NCBI GenBank assembly: GCA_019409045.1
Contig: DXVG01000010.1
Coordinates: forward strand, 1 to 17,436
Length of the DNA stretch: 17,436 bases
Source of the DNA: Clostridiales bacterium
GTDB taxonomy: Bacteria > Bacillota > Clostridia > Christensenellales > Aristaeellaceae
Reading direction: 5' to 3'
Shown: positions 1-7,158 of the stretch, one piece after another
Layout: each line of letters starts with the position of its first letter
Numbering within the stretch: position 1 is the stretch's first letter
Notes under the pieces: generated by a model
Seen by the model: only the letters and a program-made list of their open reading frames with translations
What the model was told of the DNA's origin: nothing
The model's database searches: none
Program-made: the position numbers and the translations under genes

Positions 1-3000
1 CCTCTGGCCCCGGCCTTGGCCACGCCGCTGGCGATGGTGCCCACGCCGCCGGAGGAGACGAGCTTGACCGTCACGCGCGCGTCCTCGTTGGCGCACTGAA
101 GATCGTAGATCAGCTCCGCGAGGTCCTCGATGGAGTAGATGTCGTGGTGCGGCGGCGGGGAGATCAGCGACACGCCCCGGGTGGAGCAGCGCGTGCGCGC
201 GATCTGCTCGGTGACCTTGGCGCCGGGCAGGTGCCCGCCCTCGCCGGGCTTCGCGCCCTGCGCCATCTTGATCTGTATCTCCTTTGCCGAGCGCAGGTAT
301 TCGCGCGTCACGCCGAAGCGGCCGGAGGCCACCTGCTTGATGGCGGAGTTGAGGGGCGTTCCATACCGCTCGGGCAGCTCGCCGCCCTCGCCGCTGTTGG
401 ACTTGCCGCCCAGGCGGTTCATCGCCAGCGCCAGGCACTCGTGCGCCTTCTGCGAGAGCGAGCCGTAGGACATCGCGCCGGTCTTGAACCGCCGCACGAT
501 GCTCTCCACGGGCTCGACCTCCTCGAGCGGGACGGGCACGCAGCGGTCGTAGCGGAAGTCCAGCAGGGAGCGTATGGTGCGCGGGCCGTCGCCTTCCAGC
601 ATGGCGGCGTAGCGGTCGAACTGCGCGCGATCGTCGTTCCAGAGCGCCTGTTGCAGCGCGTGGATGACCTCGGGGCGGTAGAGGTGCTCCTCGGCGACCT
701 CGCCGCTGCGCAGGCGATGCCTGCCGACGCTGTCGAGCGCCTCGCCGCCCACGGGCGCGTCCGAGAACGCGCGCGCGTGATGCCAGCGGCTGTCCGCCTC
801 GATGCGGCTCAGGTCCGTGCCGCCCAGATAGTGCGGCGTGTTGGTGAAGTAGGCGTCCACGAGCCACCCGTCCAGCCCCACGGCCTCGAACAGCTGCGCG
901 CTCTGGTAGGCTTGCAGCGTGGACACGCCCATCTTCGAGGCGACCTTCAGAACGCCGAAGGACAGCGCCGCGTTGCAGTCCGCGATCGCCTGCCCGACGG
1001 GCTTGTCGATCTGGCCGCTTTCGCACAGAGCTGCGATGCACTCGTGCGCAAGGTAGGGGTTGACCGCGCGCGCGCCGTAGCCGACGAGCATGGCCATCTG
1101 GTGAACGTCGCGTGGTTCGCCGCTCTCCAAAATCACCGAGACGGCGGTGCGCTTTTTGCGGCGCACCAGGTGCTGCTCAAGCGCCGACACCGCCAGGAGC
1201 GACGGTATGGCCATGTGCTCCCTGTCCAGCCCGCGGTCGGAGAGTATGACGATGTTCGCGCCCTCCGCGCACGCGCGGTCGCAGGCTGCAAACAGGCCCT
1301 CCAGCGCGGAGCGCAGGCCCTGCGCGCCGGTGTAGAGCAGGCTCAGCGTGCGCACATGGAACGCGGGGTGGCGAACGCCGCGAATGCGCTGCAGCTCCTC
1401 GGCGGTGAGTATGGGCGAGTCCAGCTCGATCACCACGCAGTTCTCCGCGCAGGGGTCGAGCAGGTTGCCGTCGTCGCCGATGTAGATGGACTGGTCGGTC
1501 TTGATCTTTTCGCGGATGGCGTCGATGGGCGGGTTGGTCACCTGCGCAAAACGCTGCTTGAAGTACGCAAACAGCGGCGGGTGCGCCCTGGACAGCGCGG
1601 CCAGAGGCTCGTCCGCGCCCATGGACACGGTGGGCTCCACGCCGTTTGCCGCCATGGGCAAGAGCACGTCTTGTATATCCTCGTGCGCGTAGCCGAAGGC
1701 CTTGCAAAGCCGCGTGCGCTGCGCGCCGGTCATCGGATGGGCGGGGGGAACGGGGATGGACACGTCCTCGAGCCGGAGCGCGCCGCGCATCCACTGGGCG
1801 TAGGGCTGCCGGGCGGCAAAGCGCGACTTGACCTCCGCGCTGTCGAGAAGTTCGCCTGTGTTTAAGTCGGCCACCAGTATGCTCCCGGAGGTCAGCCGCC
1901 AGCGCCGGACGATGCGGGAGGCCTCCTCGCGCAAGACGCCCGCCTCCGAGGAGAGGATCAGGCGGCCTTCGTCCGTCAGCGCGCAGCGCATGGGCCGCAG
2001 GCCGTTTCTGTCCAGGGAGGCGCACACCACGTCCCCGTCGCTGTAGAGTATGGCGGCGGGGCCGTCCCACGGCTCCATCATGGTGGCGTAGTAGCGGTAC
2101 ATGTCGCGCCACGGCGTCGGCTCGCTCTGCCCCTGCCACGGCTCGGGCAGGAGCACCATGCCCGCCAGCGGGAGCGGCATGCCGTTGACGTTGAGAAATT
2201 CCAGCGTGTTATCCAGCATCTGCGAGTCCGAGCCGCCGGGCGTGATCACCGGCAGCACGCGCTTCATGCCCTCGCCCAGCACGGGGGAGCGCATGGTCTC
2301 CTCGCGGGCGTGCATGCGGTCGAAGTTGCCGCGGATGGTGTTGATCTCGCCGTTGTGCAGAAGCATGCGATGCGGATGCGCCTTGGACCAGCTGGGGAAT
2401 GTGTTGGTCGAGAAGCGGGAGTGCACCATCGCAAGCCGCGAGGCGTAGAGCTCGTCGCGCAGATCGTCGTAGAACGCGCGAAGCTGCACGACCAGCATCA
2501 TGCCCTTGTAGACGATGGTGCGGCAGGAGAGCGAGCAGACATAGGCGTCGGTCTGCTGGCGCTCAAACTGCCTGCGCAGCACATACAGCGCGCGGTCGAA
2601 CGCGGCGCCGGGGGCGACGCCCTCGGGCCGGGCGAGGAAGCACTGGCGGATGCGGGGCATGCTCCTGCGCGCGCCCGCGCCGAGCAGCTCCGGGCGGCAG
2701 GGCACGTCGCGCCACGCGAGGACGTCCAGCCCCTCGGCCGCGGCCAGGCCGTCGAATATGCGGCAGACGTTCTGCGCGGCGATCTCGTCCTCCGGCAGAA
2801 AGAACATGCCCACGGCGTAGTCCCCGGGCCCGCCCAGGGGCACGCCGCTCTCCTTCGCCCAGCGGGCAAACAGGCGGTGCGGAAGCTGCGTGAGGATGCC
2901 CACGCCGTCCCCGGTGGTGCCCGCGGCGTCGCTGCCCGCGCGGTGCGCCAGGCGCTCGACGATCGTCAGCGCGTCCGACACCGTGCGGTGCGACGCCTGA

Positions 3001-3080
3001 CCGGCCAGGTCCACCACAGCGCCCACGCCGCAGGATTCGTGCTCCATCCGGGGGTCGTAGAGCGGATAGGCGTTTGTCAT
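1..3080 (-). CDS. gltB: Glutamate synthase large subunit, 5' 1026 codons (3' end outside window)
   Basis: The product makes two glutamates from glutamine and 2-oxoglutarate in the cytoplasm. ATG at 3080 follows the SD GGAGGGA (3086-3092). Translation begins MTNAYPLYDPRMEHESCGVG, so Cys17 is the expected N-terminal nucleophile of the class II amidotransferase, normally exposed by removal of a short propeptide. I also read NGLRP(M)R, the HSRFSTNTFPSW block, GDDGNLLDP in the central domain, and GEGGELP, GAKPGEGGHLPG and ISPPPHHDIYS of the FMN/synthase domain near residues 900-980. The frame at the left edge (VKLVSSGGVGTIASG) matches the frame from the start codon, so there is no net frameshift. 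The family is usually about 1500 residues, so roughly the last third, including the iron-sulphur cysteines and the C-terminal beta-helix domain, is missing from this window. It is the third gene of the glnA operon, 19 nt after the ANTAR gene. Confidence 0.96.
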   Translation of the reverse strand, partial: MTNAYPLYDPRMEHESCGVGAVVDLAGQASHRTVSDALTIVERLAHRAGSDAAGTTGDGVGILTQLPHRLFARWAKESGVPLGGPGDYAVGMFFLPEDEIAAQNVCRIFDGLAAAEGLDVLAWRDVPCRPELLGAGARRSMPRIRQCFLARPEGVAPGAAFDRALYVLRRQFERQQTDAYVCSLSCRTIVYKGMMLVVQLRAFYDDLRDELYASRLAMVHSRFSTNTFPSWSKAHPHRMLLHNGEINTIRGNFDRMHAREETMRSPVLGEGMKRVLPVITPGGSDSQMLDNTLEFLNVNGMPLPLAGMVLLPEPWQGQSEPTPWRDMYRYYATMMEPWDGPAAILYSDGDVVCASLDRNGLRPMRCALTDEGRLILSSEAGVLREEASRIVRRWRLTSGSILVADLNTGELLDSAEVKSRFAARQPYAQWMRGALRLEDVSIPVPPAHPMTGAQRTRLCKAFGYAHEDIQDVLLPMAANGVEPTVSMGADEPLAALSRAHPPLFAYFKQRFAQVTNPPIDAIREKIKTDQSIYIGDDGNLLDPCAENCVVIELDSPILTAEELQRIRGVRHPAFHVRTLSLLYTGAQGLRSALEGLFAACDRACAEGANIVILSDRGLDREHMAIPSLLAVSALEQHLVRRKKRTAVSVILESGEPRDVHQMAMLVGYGARAVNPYLAHECIAALCESGQIDKPVGQAIADCNAALSFGVLKVASKMGVSTLQAYQSAQLFEAVGLDGWLVDAYFTNTPHYLGGTDLSRIEADSRWHHARAFSDAPVGGEALDSVGRHRLRSGEVAEEHLYRPEVIHALQQALWNDDRAQFDRYAAMLEGDGPRTIRSLLDFRYDRCVPVPLEEVEPVESIVRRFKTGAMSYGSLSQKAHECLALAMNRLGGKSNSGEGGELPERYGTPLNSAIKQVASGRFGVTREYLRSAKEIQIKMAQGAKPGEGGHLPGAKVTEQIARTRCSTRGVSLISPPPHHDIYSIEDLAELIYDLQCANEDARVTVKLVSSGGVGTIASGVAKAGAR

Positions 3081-3099
3081 GGCGTTCCCTCCGATGCGC

Positions 3100-3624
3100 T
3101 TATGCGTTGGATCCCAGTATGCCCGCGGCATAGTCCTCGAGCTTCGCGCCCGCGTCCATGGCGCCCTTTTGCAGCCGCCGATGCGCCTCGGGCTCGGTCA
3201 TGCCGCGCGTTTCCATGAGAAACCGCTTGGCCTTTGCGATGGTCTGCTGCGCGTCCTGCGACCTGCGGGGCAGGCGCATGCGGTGAAGCTGCAAGAGCAT
3301 ATCGACCGCCGCAGTCAGCTCGCCGCGGGAGCAGGGCACGCGCAGATGAAACACGTCCGGGTGCTCGCACATATCCAGCTGCCGGGGGCTTCCCACGGCG
3401 ACGATCACGGCCCGGCCCTCCAGGTCCCAGGCGAGCGCGTCCACCGTGCTGTCCGGGAGGCGGCAGCCGCACACGAGCACGCCGTCGCCGCACCAATCAA
3501 GCGCCCGCTTGACCTCCGCGGCGCAGGTGCACCTGGCGAACACGGGCATGCCCGCCGCCTCCAGCACGGACGCGCACCGCGCGCACCCCGCCTGCTCGGC
3601 AAAGGCAACGATGATCTTCGCCAT
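3100..3624 (-). CDS. ANTAR-domain RNA-binding regulator with degenerate receiver domain
   Basis: This is a 174-residue protein. ANTAR proteins bind nascent leader RNA and prevent transcription termination. The C-terminal ANTAR domain spans about residues 118-170, with a helix through RRSQDAQQTIAKAKRFLMETRGMTEPEA and the usual three-helix pattern. The N-terminal about 115 residues have a receiver-like alpha/beta pattern. However, the acidic pair after beta-1 is absent (MAKIIVAFAEQ), and the usual phospho-acceptor Asp after beta-3 is replaced in VLVCGCRLPD, so classical phosphorylation is unlikely. Nine cysteines lie in this half (14, 17, 32, 34, 45, 52, 54, 86, 98). ATG at 3624 has a GGGGGA SD upstream (3634-3640). 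It sits between glnA and gltB, 37 nt after the glnA stop, which suggests control of nitrogen-assimilation transcripts, possibly its own operon. The domain call is firm; the target is inferred. Confidence 0.9.
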   Translation of the reverse strand: MAKIIVAFAEQAGCARCASVLEAAGMPVFARCTCAAEVKRALDWCGDGVLVCGCRLPDSTVDALAWDLEGRAVIVAVGSPRQLDMCEHPDVFHLRVPCSRGELTAAVDMLLQLHRMRLPRRSQDAQQTIAKAKRFLMETRGMTEPEAHRRLQKGAMDAGAKLEDYAAGILGSNA

Positions 3625-3661
3625 GAGCCGTCATCCCCCTTGGTCGCGCGCAAAAAGGCGG

Positions 3662-4993
3662 TCAGTAGGTGACAAGATACCTGGAGACCTCCCACGCGCT
3701 GACGTGCGTGCGGTAGGCGTCCCATTCCTTCTTCTTCCCGGCGACGTACTGCGTGGTCACATGCGCGCCCAGCGTGTCGCAGATCAGGGGGTCGGCCTCC
3801 ATGGCGGCCACGGCCTCCTCGAGCGAGCCGGGCAGGCTCCTGATGCCCCTGGCGGCGCGCGCGGCCTCGTCCATGGCGAATATGTTCTCGGCGATCTCCT
3901 CCGGCGGGGTCATGCCCTTTTCGATGCCGTCCAGGCCGGCGGCCAGGCACACCGCCAGCGCCAGATAGGGGTTGCAGGCCGGGTCCGGGCAGCGCAGCTC
4001 CACGCGGGTGGCCTGTCCGCGCGCCGCGGGGATGCGGATCAGCGCCGAGCGGTTGCTGGCCGACCACGCAAGATAACAGGGGGCCTCGTAGCCGGGCACC
4101 AGCCGCTTGTAGCTGTTGACCAGCGGGTTGGTGACCGCCGCCATGCCGCACACATGCGCGAGCAGCCCCGCGATGAAGGAATAGGCCTCCCTGCTCAGGC
4201 CGCGCGCGTCGGAGGGGTCGGCGAATATGTTCTTGCCGTCCTTGAACAGGCTCATGTTGGTGTGCATGCCGCTTCCGTTGATGCCAAACACGGGCTTGGG
4301 CATGAAGGTGGCGTGCAGGCCGTTCTTCTGCGCCAGCGTCTTGACCGCCAGCTTGAAGGTCATGATGTTGTCGGCGGCGCTCAGCGCGTCGGCGTACTTA
4401 AAGTCGATCTCGTGCTGACCGGCGGCCACCTCGTGATGGGAGGCCTCGATCTCAAAGCCCATCTGCTCGAGCGTCATGCAGATCTCGCGGCGGGTGCTCT
4501 CGCCGTGGTCCAGCGGCCCGAGGTCAAAGTAGCCCGCCTCGTCGGCCGTCTCGGTGGTCGGCGCGCCCTTTTCGTCGGTCTGGAACAGGAAGAACTCGCA
4601 CTCGGGGCCGACGTTGAAGGAGTAGCCCATGCCCTCGGCCTTTTTGAGCACCCGCTTGAGCACGCCGCGCGGGTCGCCCACAAAGGGCGTGCCGTCCGGG
4701 TTGTGCACGTCGCAGATCAGGCGCGCCACCTTGCCGTGCTGCGGCCGCCAGGGCAGTATGGTGAACGAATCCAGGTCGGGATACAGGTACTGGTCGCTCT
4801 CCTGTATGCGCGTGAAGCCCTCGATGGAGCTGCCGTCGATCATGATCTGGTTGTTCACGGCCTTTTCGATCTGGCTGACGGTGATCGCGACATTCTTGAG
4901 CTGACCGAAGATGTCGGTAAACTGCATGCGGATAAATTCCACATCGCCCTCCCGGACCATTCGGATGACGTCTTCCTTGCTGTACTTGCCCAT
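3662..4993 (-). CDS. glnA: Glutamine synthetase, type I
   Basis: The 443-residue enzyme condenses glutamate and ammonia using ATP. It is cytoplasmic and, in this family, a dodecamer. Start ATG 4993 (MGKYSKED) is chosen over an upstream in-frame start at 5047 because GGGGAGGT (5001-5008) is correctly spaced and 443 residues matches Firmicute GSI-alpha. Visible motifs are the N-terminal FTDIFGQLKN, GSSIEGF with Arg62 (the position tied to glutamine feedback inhibition in Bacillus GlnA), metal ligands in GPECEFF (Glu131, Glu133) and HHEVAAGQHEIDF (Glu188, Glu195), NGSGMHTN (His244), the flap Glu303 in PGYEAP, and RIPAARGQATRVELRCPDPACNPYLA. The size and the absence of the adenylylated-tyrosine C-terminal insertion point to the non-adenylylated alpha type. 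It is first in an operon with the ANTAR regulator and gltB. Confidence 0.98.
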   Translation of the reverse strand: MGKYSKEDVIRMVREGDVEFIRMQFTDIFGQLKNVAITVSQIEKAVNNQIMIDGSSIEGFTRIQESDQYLYPDLDSFTILPWRPQHGKVARLICDVHNPDGTPFVGDPRGVLKRVLKKAEGMGYSFNVGPECEFFLFQTDEKGAPTTETADEAGYFDLGPLDHGESTRREICMTLEQMGFEIEASHHEVAAGQHEIDFKYADALSAADNIMTFKLAVKTLAQKNGLHATFMPKPVFGINGSGMHTNMSLFKDGKNIFADPSDARGLSREAYSFIAGLLAHVCGMAAVTNPLVNSYKRLVPGYEAPCYLAWSASNRSALIRIPAARGQATRVELRCPDPACNPYLALAVCLAAGLDGIEKGMTPPEEIAENIFAMDEAARAARGIRSLPGSLEEAVAAMEADPLICDTLGAHVTTQYVAGKKKEWDAYRTHVSAWEVSRYLVTY

Positions 4994-5021
4994 GCGCGTT
5001 ACCTCCCCTGAAAAATGAAAA

Positions 5022-5056
5022 GGGCAAAGGCGTTCCGTTGGCAGCACACCTTTGCT
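5022..5056 (-). promoter_or_regulatory. Candidate ANTAR-responsive leader: hexaloop hairpin overlapping a terminator-like hairpin
   Basis: In the glnA leader RNA, AGCA (5053-5056) and UGCU (5043-5046) enclose the six-base loop AAGGUG, which has A at position 1 and G at position 4, the bases described as conserved in ANTAR target loops. The same bases form one arm of a competing 9-bp hairpin: CAAAGGUGU (5046-5054) with ACGCCUUUG (5025-5033). That hairpin is followed by CCC and an interrupted U-tract (UUUUCAUUUUU). The two folds are mutually exclusive, which is the arrangement expected of ANTAR antitermination. A second hexaloop hairpin, typical of published targets, was not found, so this is a partial match. 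Confidence 0.45.
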
Positions 5057-5067
5057 CTGTCACGCAC

Positions 5068-5096
5068 ATGATAGCACCGTCGCCCCCGGCTGTCAA
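5068..5096 (-). promoter_or_regulatory. Promoter of glnA-ANTAR-gltB operon
   Basis: On the minus strand, TTGACA (5091-5096) and TATCAT (5068-5073) are separated by exactly 17 bp. The expected start is near 5060, leaving a leader of about 67 nt before glnA. The sequence upstream of the -35 (about 5101-5220) is markedly A/T-rich with several T- and A-tracts, which could act as an UP element. Confidence 0.8.
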
Positions 5097-5221
5097 GCGT
5101 GTTTTGAAATGTTTTTTTGTAAAAACTTCATTGCGTGCTGTGCTTTTGCGCAAAACACATGAAAAATGACGAATTTTGCTTCGACACTTGCAGATTTGCG
5201 TTTTTTAACATCGCTTCCCCC

Positions 5222-5250
5222 TTGACAGGGCGGCGCGCCGGTGATACAAT
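5222..5250 (+). promoter_or_regulatory. Promoter of asnB T-box transcript
   Basis: A consensus TTGACA (5222-5227) and TACAAT (5245-5250) with a 17-bp spacer lie just upstream of the T-box leader. The expected start is near 5257. It is divergent from the glnA promoter about 130 bp away. Confidence 0.85.
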
Positions 5251-5257
5251 ACAACGC

Positions 5258-5546
5258 AAATTCATAGACAAAGCGATGCGGAAGCAAAGTACCCCGGAGT
5301 TGCTGCATCCCAGAGAGCGGGCGATGGTGAGAATCCCGCATGGGCGGCCGGGCGAAGAACCCTTCCAAGTCCAAACCCAACGCAGAGGAAGCTCTGCCAG
5401 TAGGGGCGGCGTGCGGACGGCACGTTACAACCGTCGGGGTTTGATGGAACCCGCAGAGAAGCAAATCAGGTGGCACCACGAAGAGGCGGCCTTCGTCCTG
5501 AAATACAGGAACGAAACGTCGCCGCAAAATACGGAGGTGCCTTTTT
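5258..5546 (+). promoter_or_regulatory. T-box leader, tRNA-Asn responsive
   Basis: This RNA leader senses uncharged tRNA and controls asnB. Stem I landmarks are in order: lower stem GGAAG (5280-5284) with CUUCC (5362-5366); the S-turn AGUA (5288-5291); middle stem CCCGG (5293-5297) with CCGGG (5348-5352); AGAGAG (5312-5317); and the distal loop GGUGAGAAUCC (5326-5336). The specifier AAC (5358-5360) lies opposite AGUA and is an asparagine codon. The T-box core AGGUGGCACCACG (5468-5480) makes the antiterminator: AGG with CCU (5497-5499) and ACGAAG (5478-5483) with CUUCGU (5491-5496), leaving the 7-nt bulge UGGCACC. UGGC would pair with a tRNA 3' end GCCA, which fits the G discriminator of bacterial tRNA-Asn. 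Specifier, bulge and downstream gene all agree. Stems II and III were not resolved. Confidence 0.93.
5472..5546 (+). terminator. T-box terminator / SD-sequestering structure
   Basis: In the unbound state, UUCGUCCUG (5492-5500) can pair with CAGGAACGAA (5506-5515) around the loop AAAUA, with one bulged base, extended by GCGGC (5486-5490) with GCCGC (5521-5525). This disrupts the antiterminator. In addition, GGCACC of the tRNA-binding bulge (5472-5477) can pair with GGUGCC (5536-5541), which abuts a run of five U (5542-5546) and overlaps the asnB SD GGAGG (5533-5537). The U-run ends directly at the start codon. The structure could terminate transcription, hide the SD, or both. Confidence 0.6.
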
Positions 5547-7127
5547 ATGTGTTCGATTTTCGGGATCGAGGGCAAGGGCGTGGACCCGGCCGCGCTCAGG
5601 GAGTGCTTTGACCGCACGATCTCGCGCGGGCCGGACATGAGCCGGTTCGTCGAGATCCCCTGCGGGTATCTGGGGTTTCACCGGCTGGCCATCATGGGGC
5701 CGGACGAGCGCGGCATGCAGCCGTTCCGTCTGGGGGACGATCTTGTGGTCTGCAACGGCGAACTGTACGGCTTCCGGCCCATCCGCGCGCATCTGATGGA
5801 GAAGTATAAGATCGTCAGCCAGTGCGACTGCGAGATACTTTTGCCGCTGTACCGGGAGTACGGGCTGGACATGTTCCGCACACTGGACGCGGAGTTTGCG
5901 CTGATCCTCTACGACGCGCGAAGAAACAGCCTCATCGCCGCGCGCGACCCCATCGGCATACGCCCCCTGTACTACGGCGCGCTGGCGGACGGAGGCATGG
6001 CCTTTGCCAGCGAGCCGAAGAACCTTGTGGGGCTGTGCAGGACCATACTGCCCTTCCCGCCCGGGTGCTACTGGGCGGACGGGGAGTTCGTGCGCTACGC
6101 GGACGCCGCGCGGGCCGACCAGTTTGCCATGGTGGACGAGGAGACCGCCTGCGCGCATCTGCACGACCTGCTCGTCGAGGGCGTGAAAAAGCGCCTGGAC
6201 GCGGACGTGCCCATGGGCTTTCTGCTCTCGGGCGGTCTGGATTCCTCGCTGGTGTGCGCCATCGCGCAGCGCGAGTCCGCGCAGCCCATCCGCACATTCG
6301 CCGTGGGCATGGACGTGGATGCCATTGACCTCAAGTACGCCCGTCAGGTGGCCGACTACATCGGCAGCGACCACACAGAGGTCATCATCACCAAGCAGCA
6401 GGTGCTCGACGCGCTGCCCACGGTGGTAGAGCTTCTGGGCACCTACGACATCACCACCATCCGCGCCAGCATGGGCATGTACCTTGTGTGCAAGTACATA
6501 CACGAGCACACCGACATCCGCGTGCTGATGACCGGCGAGATCTCCGACGAGCTGTTCGGCTACAAGTACACCGACTTCGCGCCCGACCCCGCCGCCTTCC
6601 AGCACGAGGCCGAAAAGCGCGTGCGCGAGCTGCACATGTACGACGTATTGCGCGCCGACCGCTGCATATCGGTCAACTCGCTGGAAGCGCGCGTGCCCTT
6701 TGGCGACCTCGCCTTCGTGCACTACGCCATGTGCATCGACCCGGCGCTGAAGATGAACCGGCACGACATGGGCAAGTACCTGCTGCGCAAGGCATTTGCG
6801 GCGGACAGGCTGCTGCCCGAGGCGATCCTCTGGCGGCAGAAGGCCGCGTTCTCGGACGCGGTGGGCCATTCGCTGGTGGAGGACCTCAAGGAGCTCGCCG
6901 AGCAGACCTATTCCCCGGACGAGACCGCCCGAAAGTGCGCGCGGTACGACCACGCCCGGCCGTTTACGCGGGAGAGCCTTCTGTACCGCGAGCTGTTCGA
7001 GCGCTTCTATCCCGGCCAGAGCCAGATGGTGGCGGACTTCTGGATGCCCAACCGCGACTGGCCCGGCTGCGACGTAGACGACCCCTCCGCCCGCGTTCTG
7101 GCAAACTACGGCGCGAGCGGGGTTTGA
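5547..7127 (+). CDS. asnB: Asparagine synthetase B, glutamine-hydrolysing
   Basis: The 526-residue cytoplasmic enzyme converts aspartate, glutamine and ATP to asparagine, glutamate, AMP and pyrophosphate. The N-terminal class II glutaminase domain (about 1-190) starts MCSIFG, with Cys2 as nucleophile once Met1 is removed. It contains RGPD (27-30), the CNGELYG glutamine-binding block (69-75) and the RDPIGIRPLYYG block (133-144). The C-terminal synthetase domain has the ATP-pyrophosphatase loop SGGLDSS (228-234), GEISDELFGY (330-339), EARVPF (380-385) and LWRQKAAFSDAVG (428-440). Its length is close to that of E. coli AsnB (about 550). The start is fixed by Cys2 and the GGAGG SD at 5533-5537. 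It is controlled by the asparagine T-box and divergent from glnA-gltB. No downstream partner gene is present, so it appears monocistronic. Confidence 0.97.
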   Translation: MCSIFGIEGKGVDPAALRECFDRTISRGPDMSRFVEIPCGYLGFHRLAIMGPDERGMQPFRLGDDLVVCNGELYGFRPIRAHLMEKYKIVSQCDCEILLPLYREYGLDMFRTLDAEFALILYDARRNSLIAARDPIGIRPLYYGALADGGMAFASEPKNLVGLCRTILPFPPGCYWADGEFVRYADAARADQFAMVDEETACAHLHDLLVEGVKKRLDADVPMGFLLSGGLDSSLVCAIAQRESAQPIRTFAVGMDVDAIDLKYARQVADYIGSDHTEVIITKQQVLDALPTVVELLGTYDITTIRASMGMYLVCKYIHEHTDIRVLMTGEISDELFGYKYTDFAPDPAAFQHEAEKRVRELHMYDVLRADRCISVNSLEARVPFGDLAFVHYAMCIDPALKMNRHDMGKYLLRKAFAADRLLPEAILWRQKAAFSDAVGHSLVEDLKELAEQTYSPDETARKCARYDHARPFTRESLLYRELFERFYPGQSQMVADFWMPNRDWPGCDVDDPSARVLANYGASGV

Positions 7128-7139
7128 ACTTCATGGATT

Positions 7140-7157
7140 GGGCCGCGCCGCCGGCCC
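7140..7157. terminator. GC-rich hairpin between convergent asnB and hydrolase genes
   Basis: GGGCCG (7140-7145) and CGGCCC (7152-7157) form a 6-bp stem with a 6-nt loop in the 31-bp gap between the two convergent stops. No T-run follows on either strand, so it is only a weak candidate for a shared terminator. Confidence 0.3.
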
Positions 7158-7158
7158 T

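Noticed and set aside
144..1865. Long plus-strand open frame of 573 codons opposite gltB
   Set aside because: It is an antisense shadow: composition is Arg/Ala/His-rich with no domain, and the minus-strand frame reads a conserved glutamate synthase throughout.
3446..5011. Plus-strand open frame of 521 codons opposite the ANTAR gene and glnA
   Set aside because: It is antisense to strongly conserved glnA, with no SD or recognisable motif; GC-rich third positions keep the frame open.
4993..5047. Upstream start for glnA at 5047
   Set aside because: It would add 18 non-conserved residues and consume the leader; the SD at 5001-5008 serves the ATG at 4993.
4994..5060. Glutamine riboswitch in the glnA leader
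   Set aside because: I could not match the known glutamine-aptamer cores; the leader is short and better explained by the two alternative hairpins.
5093..5638. Minus-strand and plus-strand open frames within the T-box leader
   Set aside because: The region is explained by the T-box RNA and promoters; the peptides have no coding character.
5466..6953. Minus-strand open frame of 495 codons opposite asnB
   Set aside because: It is an antisense shadow; asnB motifs occupy the plus strand over the whole span.
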